This document shows positions 36,173 to 46,779 of a stretch of 64,000 nt of DNA, piece by piece; the stretch's first letter is position 1; every line of letters begins with the position of its first letter. The translations under genes and the position numbers were made by a program. This stretch comes from Pseudisothecium myosuroides. Lineage: Eukaryota; Streptophyta; Bryopsida; Hypnales; Lembophyllaceae. The notes under the pieces are model-generated. The model saw nothing but the letters and a program-made list of their open reading frames with translations. It had not been told where the DNA came from and ran no database searches. The stretch covers positions 21,579,296 to 21,643,295 of the forward strand of contig OX637292.1 in assembly GCA_951799445.1 (NCBI GenBank), read 5' to 3'.

Positions 36173-37080
36173 CCCCTAAAATACCAAGGCATTTTCTGGC
36201 TCCGGAACCACTGAAAACTGCCATTTCTGTTGCGATCACTCCCTAAACCCAAAAAAACTTTTTTTTTAGAATCTAACCATAGGATCTTGTACTTCACTTG
36301 TCTCAAATTATGTGGTAAAAATTTCAAGACATTTGACCGTTCTGATTGGAAGATATTAGCATTCAAAGTTGGAAAAAAAAGTTTTTTTGAACTGTTTCCT
36401 GCAATTTCAGATGACTTTGACGGCCATTTGTGGATTTTTTTTGCACTACACAACAAAAAGTTGTAATTTTTTATCTTGAACATTTGAGTTGAGAGTCGGG
36501 GAAAAAAATTTCAGAATGTCAAACCTTGATTTTCACATATAAAAAAATTGTTAAATAGAAGTAGGTCCAAAATTGAACAAAATACTAAATTGTTAATAGC
36601 TCTTAGGTGGAATTAAAACAACATAATCCCAATGGTGGGATTGTTCTTGCAAACAAACTTGACCTCGTCAAAAAAAAAATTTGAAAAAATTTGAAAATTG
36701 CATTCAAAAATGAATTCTATAAGAGTTTTTTTGAAGATGCTTAAATTGCCCGAAAAACAAGATTGTCCATAACTTTCTCATTATTAGTCCAAATAGAATG
36801 AATCAAAGCTTCAGATGTAGACAAAAACATGATCTTTGAGGGAAAAAAATAAAAAAAATAAAAAGCTTTTTTTTTTCTGCCCGCCGAACTGCTTTTTTGC
36901 TTTAGGATGGCATAACTTTTGCTCCCGGGCACCAATTGAAAAAAAAAATTATATTTTTAGAAAGCTAATGTGATTCCCTATCTTCAAAAAAAGTTTAAGA
37001 GAATCAGATCAAAATTTGAGGCCACACGGGCCTGCCCAAAATCTGAGGTGTCCCCCGAGGGTACTTTGGTACTTTAGGGG
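36173..37080 (+). mobile_element. CCCCTAAA element E5, flanked by CTAG
   Basis: CTAG at 36169-36172 and 37081-37084 instead of TTAA; ends CCCCTAAAATACCAAGGC and TTGGTACTTTAGGGG. In unit 2 the same site (near 21400) reads CTTAGTCAAGTAATGGATTG with only one 4-mer (CAAG) where E5 has two. This makes the 4-mer a target-site duplication. Confidence 0.85.
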
Positions 37081-37607
37081 CTAGTAATGGATTGTGTGTC
37101 ATTCTACAATTGGGCATTGTGAGAGGAATTAGACCATTTGCTTTAAGATTGATGACTTTCAATTCAATTGAAATATTAAATGCGCAAGAGATGAGCTAGT
37201 TGTTCAAATTTTTGGAAAAGGACTCTTCCAACAAAGGAATCTTGTCAACCCTCACTCAAGAACATTAAATTTTATGAAGTAATTTCCATTCTAGCATTTG
37301 CTAGAATCAACTCCCAATATTGACCAAATAACTAAGTTGTGAACAAATCATGTTAGACTTCATTGCATTTTTAGAATAGTGTGGGTGCAAAATTATCATT
37401 GCCACCTACAAAATTAATATCACAACAAAATTAAATCTTTTTGAAAAACTCAGAAACTTGGTACAATATAGTGAAATTTCAGCCTACACTAATTTAATTA
37501 TTTATACTAATTTAATTATTTCGAGAGTGACTTTGATAAATTAGTGTCACATGCACTAATAGGACGACTCAATGTATTGGTATCATTTTTAACTTTTTAA
37601 TTTATTA

Positions 37608-38129
37608 GAGCATCTGCAGTGCGCTCTCGGCAAACAATCCTTGTATCGGTAAACACAGGGGCATTCCACAAGGCCCACATAGTGCCGGTCCTTTTTTAGA
37701 ACAAATCGCCCCAATGCAAAGCCGGCAATCCAAATGTCAAATGGACTTTTTGCATTATAAAAAGAAAGAAAGAAAATAATCTATATTAAAAAAGACTTTT
37801 CATTGAAACAAGGGAAGTTTGAATTGATTGACACGTTTAACAATGTGGAAAAGAATTGACAAAAATGATTATTTCTACTGGGAGCCAACTTGCGGGCCCT
37901 TCACATTTTGGAAATTTGTTGGACCCGGGGGTTTGCATACCTACACCATGGAAGTACCGGAACCCATAACGGTTGCATTGGAGTGCAATTTTTTTACAAA
38001 CGACTTTTTGCTCGGTAAAGTGCCGATACAGGCACTGTTTCCGTGCTCATTGCAGATGCTCTTACAAATGACTTTTTGCTTGGTAAAGTGCCAATACAAG
38101 CACTGTTTCCGTGCTCATTGTAGATGCTC
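37608..38129. mobile_element. PIF/Harbinger-like MITE with GAGCATCT ends
   Basis: Ends GAGCATCTGCAGTGCGC and GAGCAC-like ...CATTGTAGATGCTC, flanked by TTA at 37605-37607 and 38130-38132. Unit 2 lacks it (near 21875). It contains a 70-bp tandem duplication around ACTTTTTGCTCGGTAAAGTG and GCACTGTTTCCGTGCTCATT. The open frame 37828-38133 inside it is not considered a gene. Confidence 0.75.
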
Positions 38130-38916
38130 TTAGGGCCTCTTTACATGTATTGGTGGGTGGGAGCAGTCAACAATGCCGAAATATAGAAAGCACTTTTATG
38201 CTCCTTCTGTAATACGCAATACACTGATATCGGTGGAACTCACTCTCCTACTTCCACGCTTACCGATCATCAGTGGCACTGTTCTTGTCTTTTAGTTGCT
38301 TTCTTTGCCGTAAACTGGCCCTACTGTCCTTCTTCCAGTGAGAGTGCAGACTGTAAATTGGCCGCGACTTGTGAGTGGTGAACAATATATTATTCAGCCT
38401 GGCGTCACGACTAGTCAGGGACTCACTGAGTTGCGAAGCCCCCTGGTCACGAGTGACGAACTTCACAGAGGAGCTTCTACCTACTACGCGGCGCTTAATT
38501 GGCTTCCTTCGTTGTCATTCGATTATACTGATATTGACACTGGTGGCATTGATGCTGTAGCCGAGCCAACAAAACATTAGCGAAGAACGCTCGTAAGTTA
38601 CACTCTGAATCTGCGTGAGATGGAATCTTTGAAAACCCCAGGAATGGCAAAAAATAACAGTAATGTGCAAATAGTCTTCAAGGAATCTATCTATCTTGAG
38701 GTAGCCTCACTATCATACTATTTCAAGAGTTTTTGTAATTACCATGATTTTCACAAATACCCTACATGAAGGTCATATTCATACAAAAATTAAGTAGTTT
38801 TTAACATGTTTGAATGTTTGAAATATTACAAGTGAAATGTCTGAAATGTTGCCGAAATTTTTCATCCATATTGCCTGAATTTTTGAATATTTTTGAAAAT
38901 CTACATCACGCCTTAA

Positions 38917-39851
38917 CCCCTAAAGGACCGTTGTCCCTTTGGGGGACAAATGCGTTTTCGGGCAGGTACCTACGGGCTGAAATTTTCTCCTGATTTTTTG
39001 AAACTTTTTTTGGAGATAGAAAAACTGATAAGCTTTGTGGGAATATAATTTTTTTCACAATCGGTGCCCGGGAACAAAAGTTATGACCAAATAAGCTCAA
39101 AACAGGGGACGGCGGGCAGCCTGGGCAGCAAAAAAAAAATGGACAAAAATTTGAATTTTTTTTTTAGTATTTTTTTTCTCATAGATTATATTTTTGCCTA
39201 TCTGGAAAGCTTTGATTCATTTCATTTGGATATGTTATGAGAGAGTTATGGACATTCTTGTTTTTCGGGCAGTTAGAGCATCTTTTTGAAAAAAATAACT
39301 TGTAGGATTCATTTCTGAATGCAATTTTTCAAATTTTTCAAATTTTTTTTTTTTGCATAATCTGATTTACTTTTTAGAGCAATCTCACCATTGGGATTAG
39401 TGCATTATAATTCCATCTAAAATATATGAATATTTTAGATTTTCCTTCTATCTCATACCTACTTCTACTTAGCAATTTTTTTAAGAATGATAATTAAGTT
39501 TTTTTGAATATTTTTTTTTTTCCCTAGACCCTCAACTCAATTCTCCACTATAAAAATTTAAAGCTCAAAACGCTGTAGTGCAAAAATTTTAATTTAAAAA
39601 TGTTCAAAGTCAAAAAATCTAGTCCCGCAATGTGCTGAAAAACTTGTTTTTCCCACTTTAAACGCAGATATCTTGCAATCTGTGCGGTCAAAATTTCTGA
39701 AATTTTTTCCACACACTTCCATACTAGTTAGGTGTAAAATCTTACGGTTAGATGTGAAAAAAAAACAATTTTCAATTTTTTTTACTTTTTGCTATAGCAA
39801 TGGCAGTTTTGAGTGTTTTTTGGCAGAAAAAAGGCCTTGGTCCTTCAGGGG
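38917..39851 (-). mobile_element. CCCCTAAA element E6
   Basis: TTAA at 38913-38916 and 39852-39855; ends CCCCTAAAGGACCGTTG and AAGGCCTTGGTCCTTCAGGGG. Inverse orientation to E3 and E4. Inserted in unit 3 upstream flank; unit 2 lacks it. Confidence 0.8.
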
Positions 39852-40034
39852 TTAAGCTGTGCATGATTAGTTTCCCAACAAGAAAATCTAGAAGTTGTCA
39901 AACACAAAAAAAAATGTAGATGTCGGATTGCCGACAATAGTTCTAGTTGTCGAAACCCTTCGCGTGCCAAAAAAAGAACATAAAATCTAAAACGTAGATT
40001 AATTTATTATGTCAGAAAAATATCAAACATTTGA

Positions 40035-40199
40035 CACAGGAAGAACGGGGAGGCGTTACCCTCCCCAGTATTCTTTCCTAGGTTGTTTCTTCACCCCCCT
40101 TGACTTTCTGTTTTAAGAAACTCAAGGGGGGGTGAAGAAACAACCTACGGAAGAATACCGGGGAGGGTAACGCCTCCCCGAGTCCCCGTTCTTCCTGTG
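40035..40199. mobile_element. Near-perfect foldback element
   Basis: A 165-bp hairpin with about 70-bp arms (CACAGGAAGAACGGGGA... and ...TCCCCGTTCTTCCTGTG) and a small loop around 40105-40120. TGA flanks it on both sides (40032-40034, 40200-40202). The unit 2 paralogue (22801-22825) is uninterrupted. GC-rich compared with its surroundings. Confidence 0.85.
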
Positions 40200-40764
40200 T
40201 GATATACGGAGTACGTTTTAATATACAAAACTAATAAACTTTGACCCAGGGTAAAAATGAATGTCCCTGTAAGAATCTCACTAACGTATTGTCAGGATTC
40301 ATGAAGAATCTAACTTAGTGCGAACAGAAAAACTGAAGCACTGCCAGGCAACTCCCAAGGCGCATGAACAGTGACACAAGGTACAGTACGGTAAACGAAG
40401 GCATGAACATTTTTAATTTCTTAAGAAATTTATTTCCTCCAATGAATGTTTCAATATCCCTGCTACAGTGTTTTCAATTGGACTGTGTGCCAGAGTGGGC
40501 CCTGGTGAGTCTTCGGAACTTCCCAAGGCAGTTGCGGCGCGGATGACCTCGAAGATGAATTCCAATCACTGCAGCCAATATGCAGCAATATTCTCGTCAT
40601 GGGCAGTCCGAGAGAAACTCTGGAATGCACAGAATATAAGAAGCATGGCATGGCACTCAGGTGCAAAATATCAGAGTGACAGACAACCTCTTCAGCTAGA
40701 GCAATACATCTTTGATTTTCTATTCGTTTCTTTGGAAGGAAGCTTGTGCAGACACTAGCTAGAA

Positions 40765-43700
40765 ATGGCGCCCGGGGACACGGTGGCTGTGACAGGAGCT
40801 TCGGGATTCATCGCCTCGTGGCTGGTCAAGACGTTGTTGGAGAAAGGATACAATGTGAAGGGCACCGTTAGGAATCCAGGTGAGGACTTTAGTTTGGAGG
40901 TTTCTCTCTCGTGTGGAAATGTTTATTCTGAAATGTCTCAAATTCAAGTTTGTTGTGTAGCTCTCTTATTCAAGTTTTCCCTAAGCTGCTTGCTTCTACT
41001 GTGAGATTATTTGCATGACAGGTATGAGATTAACTGCACTGATGTGTACTATTAGTGAGGGCGCCGTATGAGTGTCACTAAGCTGCAAAATTATTAGAAG
41101 AGGTTATTTTGTAAATTCTGCTACACTGATTGCATCCCAATGTAGCTCACAATATTCACTGTGCTAGTCCAGCTAACTTCCACCGGTTTCTTAGACGTGA
41201 TCAGGGCTTGCGTGATCAGGGTACAGATCTGTGAAAATTTACTGTGAAGTATCTAGGAATGCACGCCTGGAATCGCTGCTTAAAATGAATATTTTGTGCT
41301 CATTTCAGTTGACAATTCAGTGTGCACGTACCTACCTTAATCTCTACTGACAGGCCGAAATTCGCCATTAATTGTGATTTTTTGAGCACTTTTGGGCGGA
41401 TCATTTAGGGACTCGTGTGGTTTTCTTTCCAATTTTCACTTCATTCGGACCAACACACGACGTTCATCACTGCTTCTGGCGATACCAATTTCAGTTACCT
41501 CGATCGTCTGAATTGTATATTTCAATGAAATCGGTCAATTCCAATGTCTTATGTACGTTGCTATTTTCTCCTCTGTATCGATCCCATCATGCACCACACG
41601 TGAAACGTTCAATACAGGTAGAGTGGAAAACTCTAGTATCACATCAGAAGAGTGTCGGATCGTGATCACTCCCCAAGTGAAATCTTTTGATGAATTTCTA
41701 AGAATTCTAGAATTTTTTCTTGCGCTGGGTGTTGTGCAGAGAAGGCGAAGTTCTTGCTAGAGTTGCCAGGTGCCGAAGAGCGTCTGCAGTTGTGCGCAGC
41801 TGATGTCCTCGTACCAGGCTCGTTCGACTCCATCTTTCAGGGCTGCGATGGTGTCTTCCACACTGCGTCTCCCACGGTATCCTTGAAGCCTGGTGACACT
41901 CTGGCTAACCCCGAAGTAAGTGAAGAGTCCATTTGTTGACATTTGTTGAAGCGCCCGGTTAATCAACTTGCATGTTCCTAACGAATTTGTGAATGCATTA
42001 GCCGTTGGTACAATTTCTGCAAAAAATTCTGCAGAAATTTTGTGAATACATTCGAGCACAGGAAGATTGTTTCGCTTCCCGTGTGTGAAATAAACGTACA
42101 GACTCAGCGTTTACCTCTCAGAGGATTTGCAACAGTTTCTTGACCCTAGGGGGAAAGTGAGAGTACAGAGAGTTTGGAACGTATGTATTCTCCTGTTATC
42201 ACACGGGGGGATGGATATCAATTCCTCTGTCTCACATTCTCTTGTGTGCGTGACTTTTGAGTGGAGAAAACAGTAGAGATTTGGGATGTCAAGTAGTTCC
42301 CCGTGATTGTTAGAATAAGTAAGTTCCTGTGACTTGGCTAGTTAATGGTGCCAACTGAAATTGTTCTACAAGTTAGACTAACTTTTGCAATGATTATGTA
42401 ACCTGAAGGAATTCTGGGACATCTCTTGAATTAAGGAGATAGATCGAAGCATTCTATCCCACTAGCCTTGAAATAGACTACCCCTTTCTAGTAGAGTATT
42501 GCTTGTAAGTGAAAAGGGGTTACGATTGTGAATGGGCTGTGCAATGAGAGAGGCTCTGTCCCATTCGTGCTGCAGGAACAAAGCTCTTAGAGGCCTGGAT
42601 TTTCAGCTTGTTGAATCGTCGTGTAATTGCACTAGAGATTTTGTCGTATTTGCGATCCTATTAGGGATTAGGGCTCAATTTTTGAGTGTCAAGAACAGCT
42701 GTACATCAGAACCTACTCATAGTTTTCTCAGTTCACTGTCGCTTGTGTTGATGCAATTTCTAGCTCCTCTCCTGCAGTGAAGAGTCAAAAATGAATTCTG
42801 TTGAAAAATAGAGTGATTTCGAGGAATACTGATAAGAAGAGTGTTGTAAGGGTCATTTCCAGCACATTTCTAGCTCCTCTAAATTGTGAGGATTTTGAAG
42901 ACTAAAATTATGGGCGGCTGACTTGTGGGAATGGAATGCAGGCTGAGCTCGTGGAGCCAGCACTCCAGGGGACACTGAACGTGCTGGAATCCTGCGCCAA
43001 GGCACGCCCAAAGCGCATTGTGCTCACCTCATCAATTGTGTCTATTCTCATATCACCAAAAAATGTTCCTGGAGCTGTCATTGATGAGAGCTTCTGGAGT
43101 GTGCCTGATATTATTCGCGCAAAACTGGTCAGGACCAATTCAACTCCTCCGGGAATTCATAAGTATCTAGAATTTCATGCATGTTACATTGTCACTCTTT
43201 CGTATGTATGGAGGTCTGCATTTGTCCCGTGTATTGTCACGCTTTCAACTGTTTTGGAACCATATTATCATCTAATATGCCTATTACTTATGTTACAGAG
43301 TCCAGAGTTTGGAGCGTACACTCTGGGCAAGACGCTGGCCGAGAAAGCAGCCTGGGACTTCGTGAACAAACACGACTTGAACATGGTGGTGATGAACCCC
43401 GTGTATGTCCTTGGTCCCTCGCTGTTGGATACTATGAACACGACGAACGAGTTTCCATATATTATTATTAATGGTGCGAATTTCTCCCAGATGGCCGGAT
43501 GCACTCTCCTGCAATGTGAATCAATTATGCAATTTGTGGTCTACTCAATTCCCATTCTGTGGAGATTCCTATGTGCATTATTTTGAGTTTCTAATTTTTT
43601 TGTAAGTTTCGAGTTATTGCTGGGGTGGCTCCAAGAGTGTACTAATGGGGTCCAATTCTACATAATTATGATAACATTTTGTTCTTTTGGTAGATAGAAA

Positions 43701-44587
43701 TCTAGTTTCTCGTGCAAATCACCACTTTTATCAACCCTCCCGGAAGCTCCTAAAGGCTTCTAGATAGAACAGAAATTTCGTTGAAACCTGGTGATATATT
43801 CGGCTAATAGAAGTCCTGTCTGCAGAGGAGAGTCCTGTGTGCATATGGACTGAAAAATGTGACTGACCACTTCCTGCAGGAACCATGAAGGACATCCCCA
43901 ACACTGTGGGCTGTTGGGTTGGTGTGAAGGATGTGGTGAAGGCGCACATTTTGGGGTATGAGAAGCCTGAAGCTGAAGGCCGCCATATCCTTAACGCAAA
44001 AGTAATGCACTACGGTGACTTTGCTGCTCTTCTGAAGAAGCTGTTTCCACAATACAACATCGAGACCAGGTATGAAGATGTACACAGTCCTCCGCATGCC
44101 TTGTCATTTTTTGCACAGTTTCTATTTTTAAACACAAACACCAGTCAAAGTACATTTCATTGCGAAACAGGAACACAGAACACATCTTATGGCAGTTTTT
44201 CATGAGTATATTTGGATATGCCAGTACTTCAATCTTGTCCTTCAGATGGATTGGCATTTAGATTCCAGTACATTACCTAACCCTTAGGGAGTCAAACTGG
44301 AAAGTTTGCAAGGTTCAATTTTCAAATTTAGCTAACCATAATTTCTTAAGCCAAATCTTTTCTAGGAATTTGCATTGATAATTCACAGATTGAAGTTGCT
44401 TTCGTAAATTGAGATTTTTCGATGTCTCTTGAGCAAATCCAGGGAAGATGAGTCTCAGAAACCGCGAGCTTCCCCGTTTGTCCTCTCCACCAAGAAAGCG
44501 AAGGACTTGGGAGTGGAGTTTCAGCCCTTGGAGGAGGTTCTTCAGGAAATGGTTGCAAGCTTCAAAAAGAACAAGTTCTTGACATGA
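40765..44587 (+). CDS. CCR-like short-chain reductase, copy 3
   Basis: Exons 40765-40879, 41740-41915, 42942-43127, 43299-43473, 43880-44069, 44443-44587; 328 aa, all in phase. Features match copy 1: [63 protein letters not shown]. Differences include MAPGDTVAV at the N terminus, PGAEERLQL in exon 2 and SLKPGD instead of SMKPGD. Introns are the least disturbed by MITEs: the intron 1 and intron 2 insertions of copies 1 and 2 are absent, so this copy best shows the ancestral gene. The upstream 470 bp, including the leader around 40600-40764, is almost identical to the other copies, so shared regulation is likely. Confidence 0.92.
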
Positions 44588-46779
44588 ATAGTTTGTAACT
44601 ATGTGTCCAGTAAATACAGTACAGTACAGTATAGTACATCAGACTGAACAAGAGTGATGTATGTACAATAAAATCAGATCTTACGTTTTCTGCTTTGCAA
44701 CCAGGCAGTGGAAAACTGGAAGGTGTGCTGATTTCTGTTGTTCAGAAGAGCAGTTTTTGAGAGGTGGTGCACTCAGCCTCTTCTTGGTCACTTGTGAATT
44801 ATCATGTACTCCGTGTAACTTTACTGTTAATGCATTTTCAATACTGGTTTTAGCTGGAGGAAGGTTGATTAAAATAAATCCTCTTGATTACACCAAGGTG
44901 CATTCTCTCACTTTGGGAGTAAACTTCTTGACTTTCCATGAAGTTGGAGCGTTTTGTCACTGCAAATTCTCCTCTCTTTAACCTTGCAAGGACGTTGCAG
45001 ACGTCAAATGGATGACTCCACGATGACTTCTTTGTTAACCATGGAACATCGGGCTGGTCACTGTGGAAATCATCCTTTTGGGTACCGAGTGAATCAATTG
45101 TTAAAAAACAAACCAAGAGCACTCATTGGAGGTCAAATTATTGTGCAAGACCTTTCCTTTTCACAAAAAATTCCAAGAATTAACACTTGCAATGACAACA
45201 AGGCGTGGCTTACTCCACTTGTATTTTTTTGGAATGACACCAAGGCTAGGTACATGCAATCTAAGCACATCGAGTTGTCTTCTTACTAAATGGAGGTTTA
45301 AGTACATTACCCTTGCAAGAAGAATTTTTTTCTTCTTGGATTAAGGTGTTTTTCTTGAAAGAAAAAAACACTTGAAAAGATTCTCATGTTTTCCCATGTT
45401 TTCTTTACATTTTGAATGTTTTCTTCACATTCTGAATGTTTTCTTCATATTTTGATTAATCCTTAAAAGATGAAGGGGTGACTTTGGAATTCAACCCTTT
45501 TCATTAGTGTGTGAATCATTGGCTTAAAAAATTGCAAAAGTACTCATTAGAAGTCAAACTATTGTTTATTTTTATTTTTAGATTTATGTCTTCTAAGAAA
45601 TTGTTTTTATTTTTGATTTGGCACAAGAAAGTTGACTTTTATTTTATTTTACTCTATTTTTTAAATTTCTATTTACTTATTTTTCTATTTTTATGCAAAA
45701 TTGTCCTTGTAGAATGTATGTAGTTGGTTTAATTCAATGGGTAACTCAGCTTAATTTCTAGATTTAATCTAGTCTTCACACATATACTCAACTTAACTCC
45801 TTAACTCTAGATAAAATTTTAGAGAATAGACAAGATACTTCAATACGTCATCATCTATACCTTAAATCAACCATTGTTTGTTTGTTTGTTTGTTTGTTTC
45901 CCTTGTTATGGTAAGATCTCCAGAACCGTGCATCCCCCAATTGCATTCTTGGTACCATCAATAAGCCCTCTTCAAGGAGGGGTGCACAAACCTTGTTTTA
46001 TCGTGTTTCGACTTACAATGTGAAAGTTATTGAATTTCAATGTTTTTATGAATTATTTAAAAAAAAAATTACTTATACTTTACTTTTATTTATATTGTGA
46101 CAACGGCATAGGGTATGCTAGTATACTAATTAAATCAACTTTTTATTATTATTATTATTATTATTATTAAGTTTAGTGTTTTGTTTAGCAACTGGGACTT
46201 CTAAAATCACCGAATTGACGGGGAGTGTTGGTGAGTCCTCCGGGAAGTTCCACTCCATTCCTATATTTGGGGTAGAAGATACCGTGCCTCAAATATTTTA
46301 ATCTAAAATTAGAAAAAATAATAATAATAATAATAAAAAGAAAATAGAGAAAAGTAAATATTACAAATTTGGCAACGACACATGTCCAACCAGTCACATA
46401 TAAACTGATAACATGCTTCTGATCAGCTGAATGAACATCATAAATATTTCCAAAGTATATTAGCGTTCAAAGTATATTTGGGATCATTTACTTTGTAAAA
46501 GAAGGTAATTTTACTTCTAATTTCTACGATGCAATGCTTTAGGTGTATTTTGCTTGACAGTGATTTTGTTTTTTGCACCAATGCTTAGAACGTTATTCAT
46601 CTTTGTGAATATGAAGTCTTTGAATACAACATTAATTAATTATTGCAATTTAAAAGTGTGTAACAGATTTCAATGTCGGCTTTTTACAACATGATTTGAT
46701 CTGCAGATTCTTCAAATAAGAATTTGAAAATTCATAGGAAGTAAGCTTACCCAGAGCATCAGCTCAGGAAGACGTCAAC
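44588..46779. other. 3' flank of unit 3 and AT-rich spacer
   Basis: 44588-45310 is paralogous to the copy 2 downstream flank. After that comes AT-rich sequence with a (GTTT)n run (about 45875-45898), an inverted retroposon-like copy, (ATT)n at 46146-46170 and (AAT)n at about 46320-46340. No gene supported; the last few hundred bases should hold the promoter and leader of the Dof-like gene. Confidence 0.5.
45875..46135 (-). repeat. Retroposon-like repeat, copy C (inverted)
   Basis: Reverse complement of copies A and B at 28083-28620: a CAAA tail on the left (the GTTT run), the GCACCCCTCCTTGAAG block in the middle, and the head with GCCGTTGTCACAATATA on the right, ending near CTAGCATACCC. Confidence 0.5.

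Larger units (their letters stand above)
35646..38912. other. 5' flank of unit 3, paralogous to 20930-22660
   Basis: Shares long blocks with the copy 2 upstream flank (for example TAGTAGGGGGCC and AATAGTGTGGGTGCAAAATTA) and at 38345-38580 the ATTCAGCCTGGCGTCACGAC block. Element E5 and a PIF-like MITE interrupt it. No gene is supported. Confidence 0.6.

Noticed and set aside
37828..38133. 101-aa open frame on the plus strand
   Set aside because: It lies inside the PIF-like MITE and crosses that element's internal tandem duplication; no homologue-like features.
40462..40758. Upstream open frames before CCR-like ATGs (also at 16380 and 23645)
   Set aside because: They are in conserved leader DNA of all three units, but frames and lengths differ between copies, so they are not likely coding.
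42936..43586. 216-aa frame reading through an intron of CCR-like copy 3
   Set aside because: The intron between exons 3 and 4 (43128-43298) happens to stay open; the other two copies have the same splice sites but stops in the intron.
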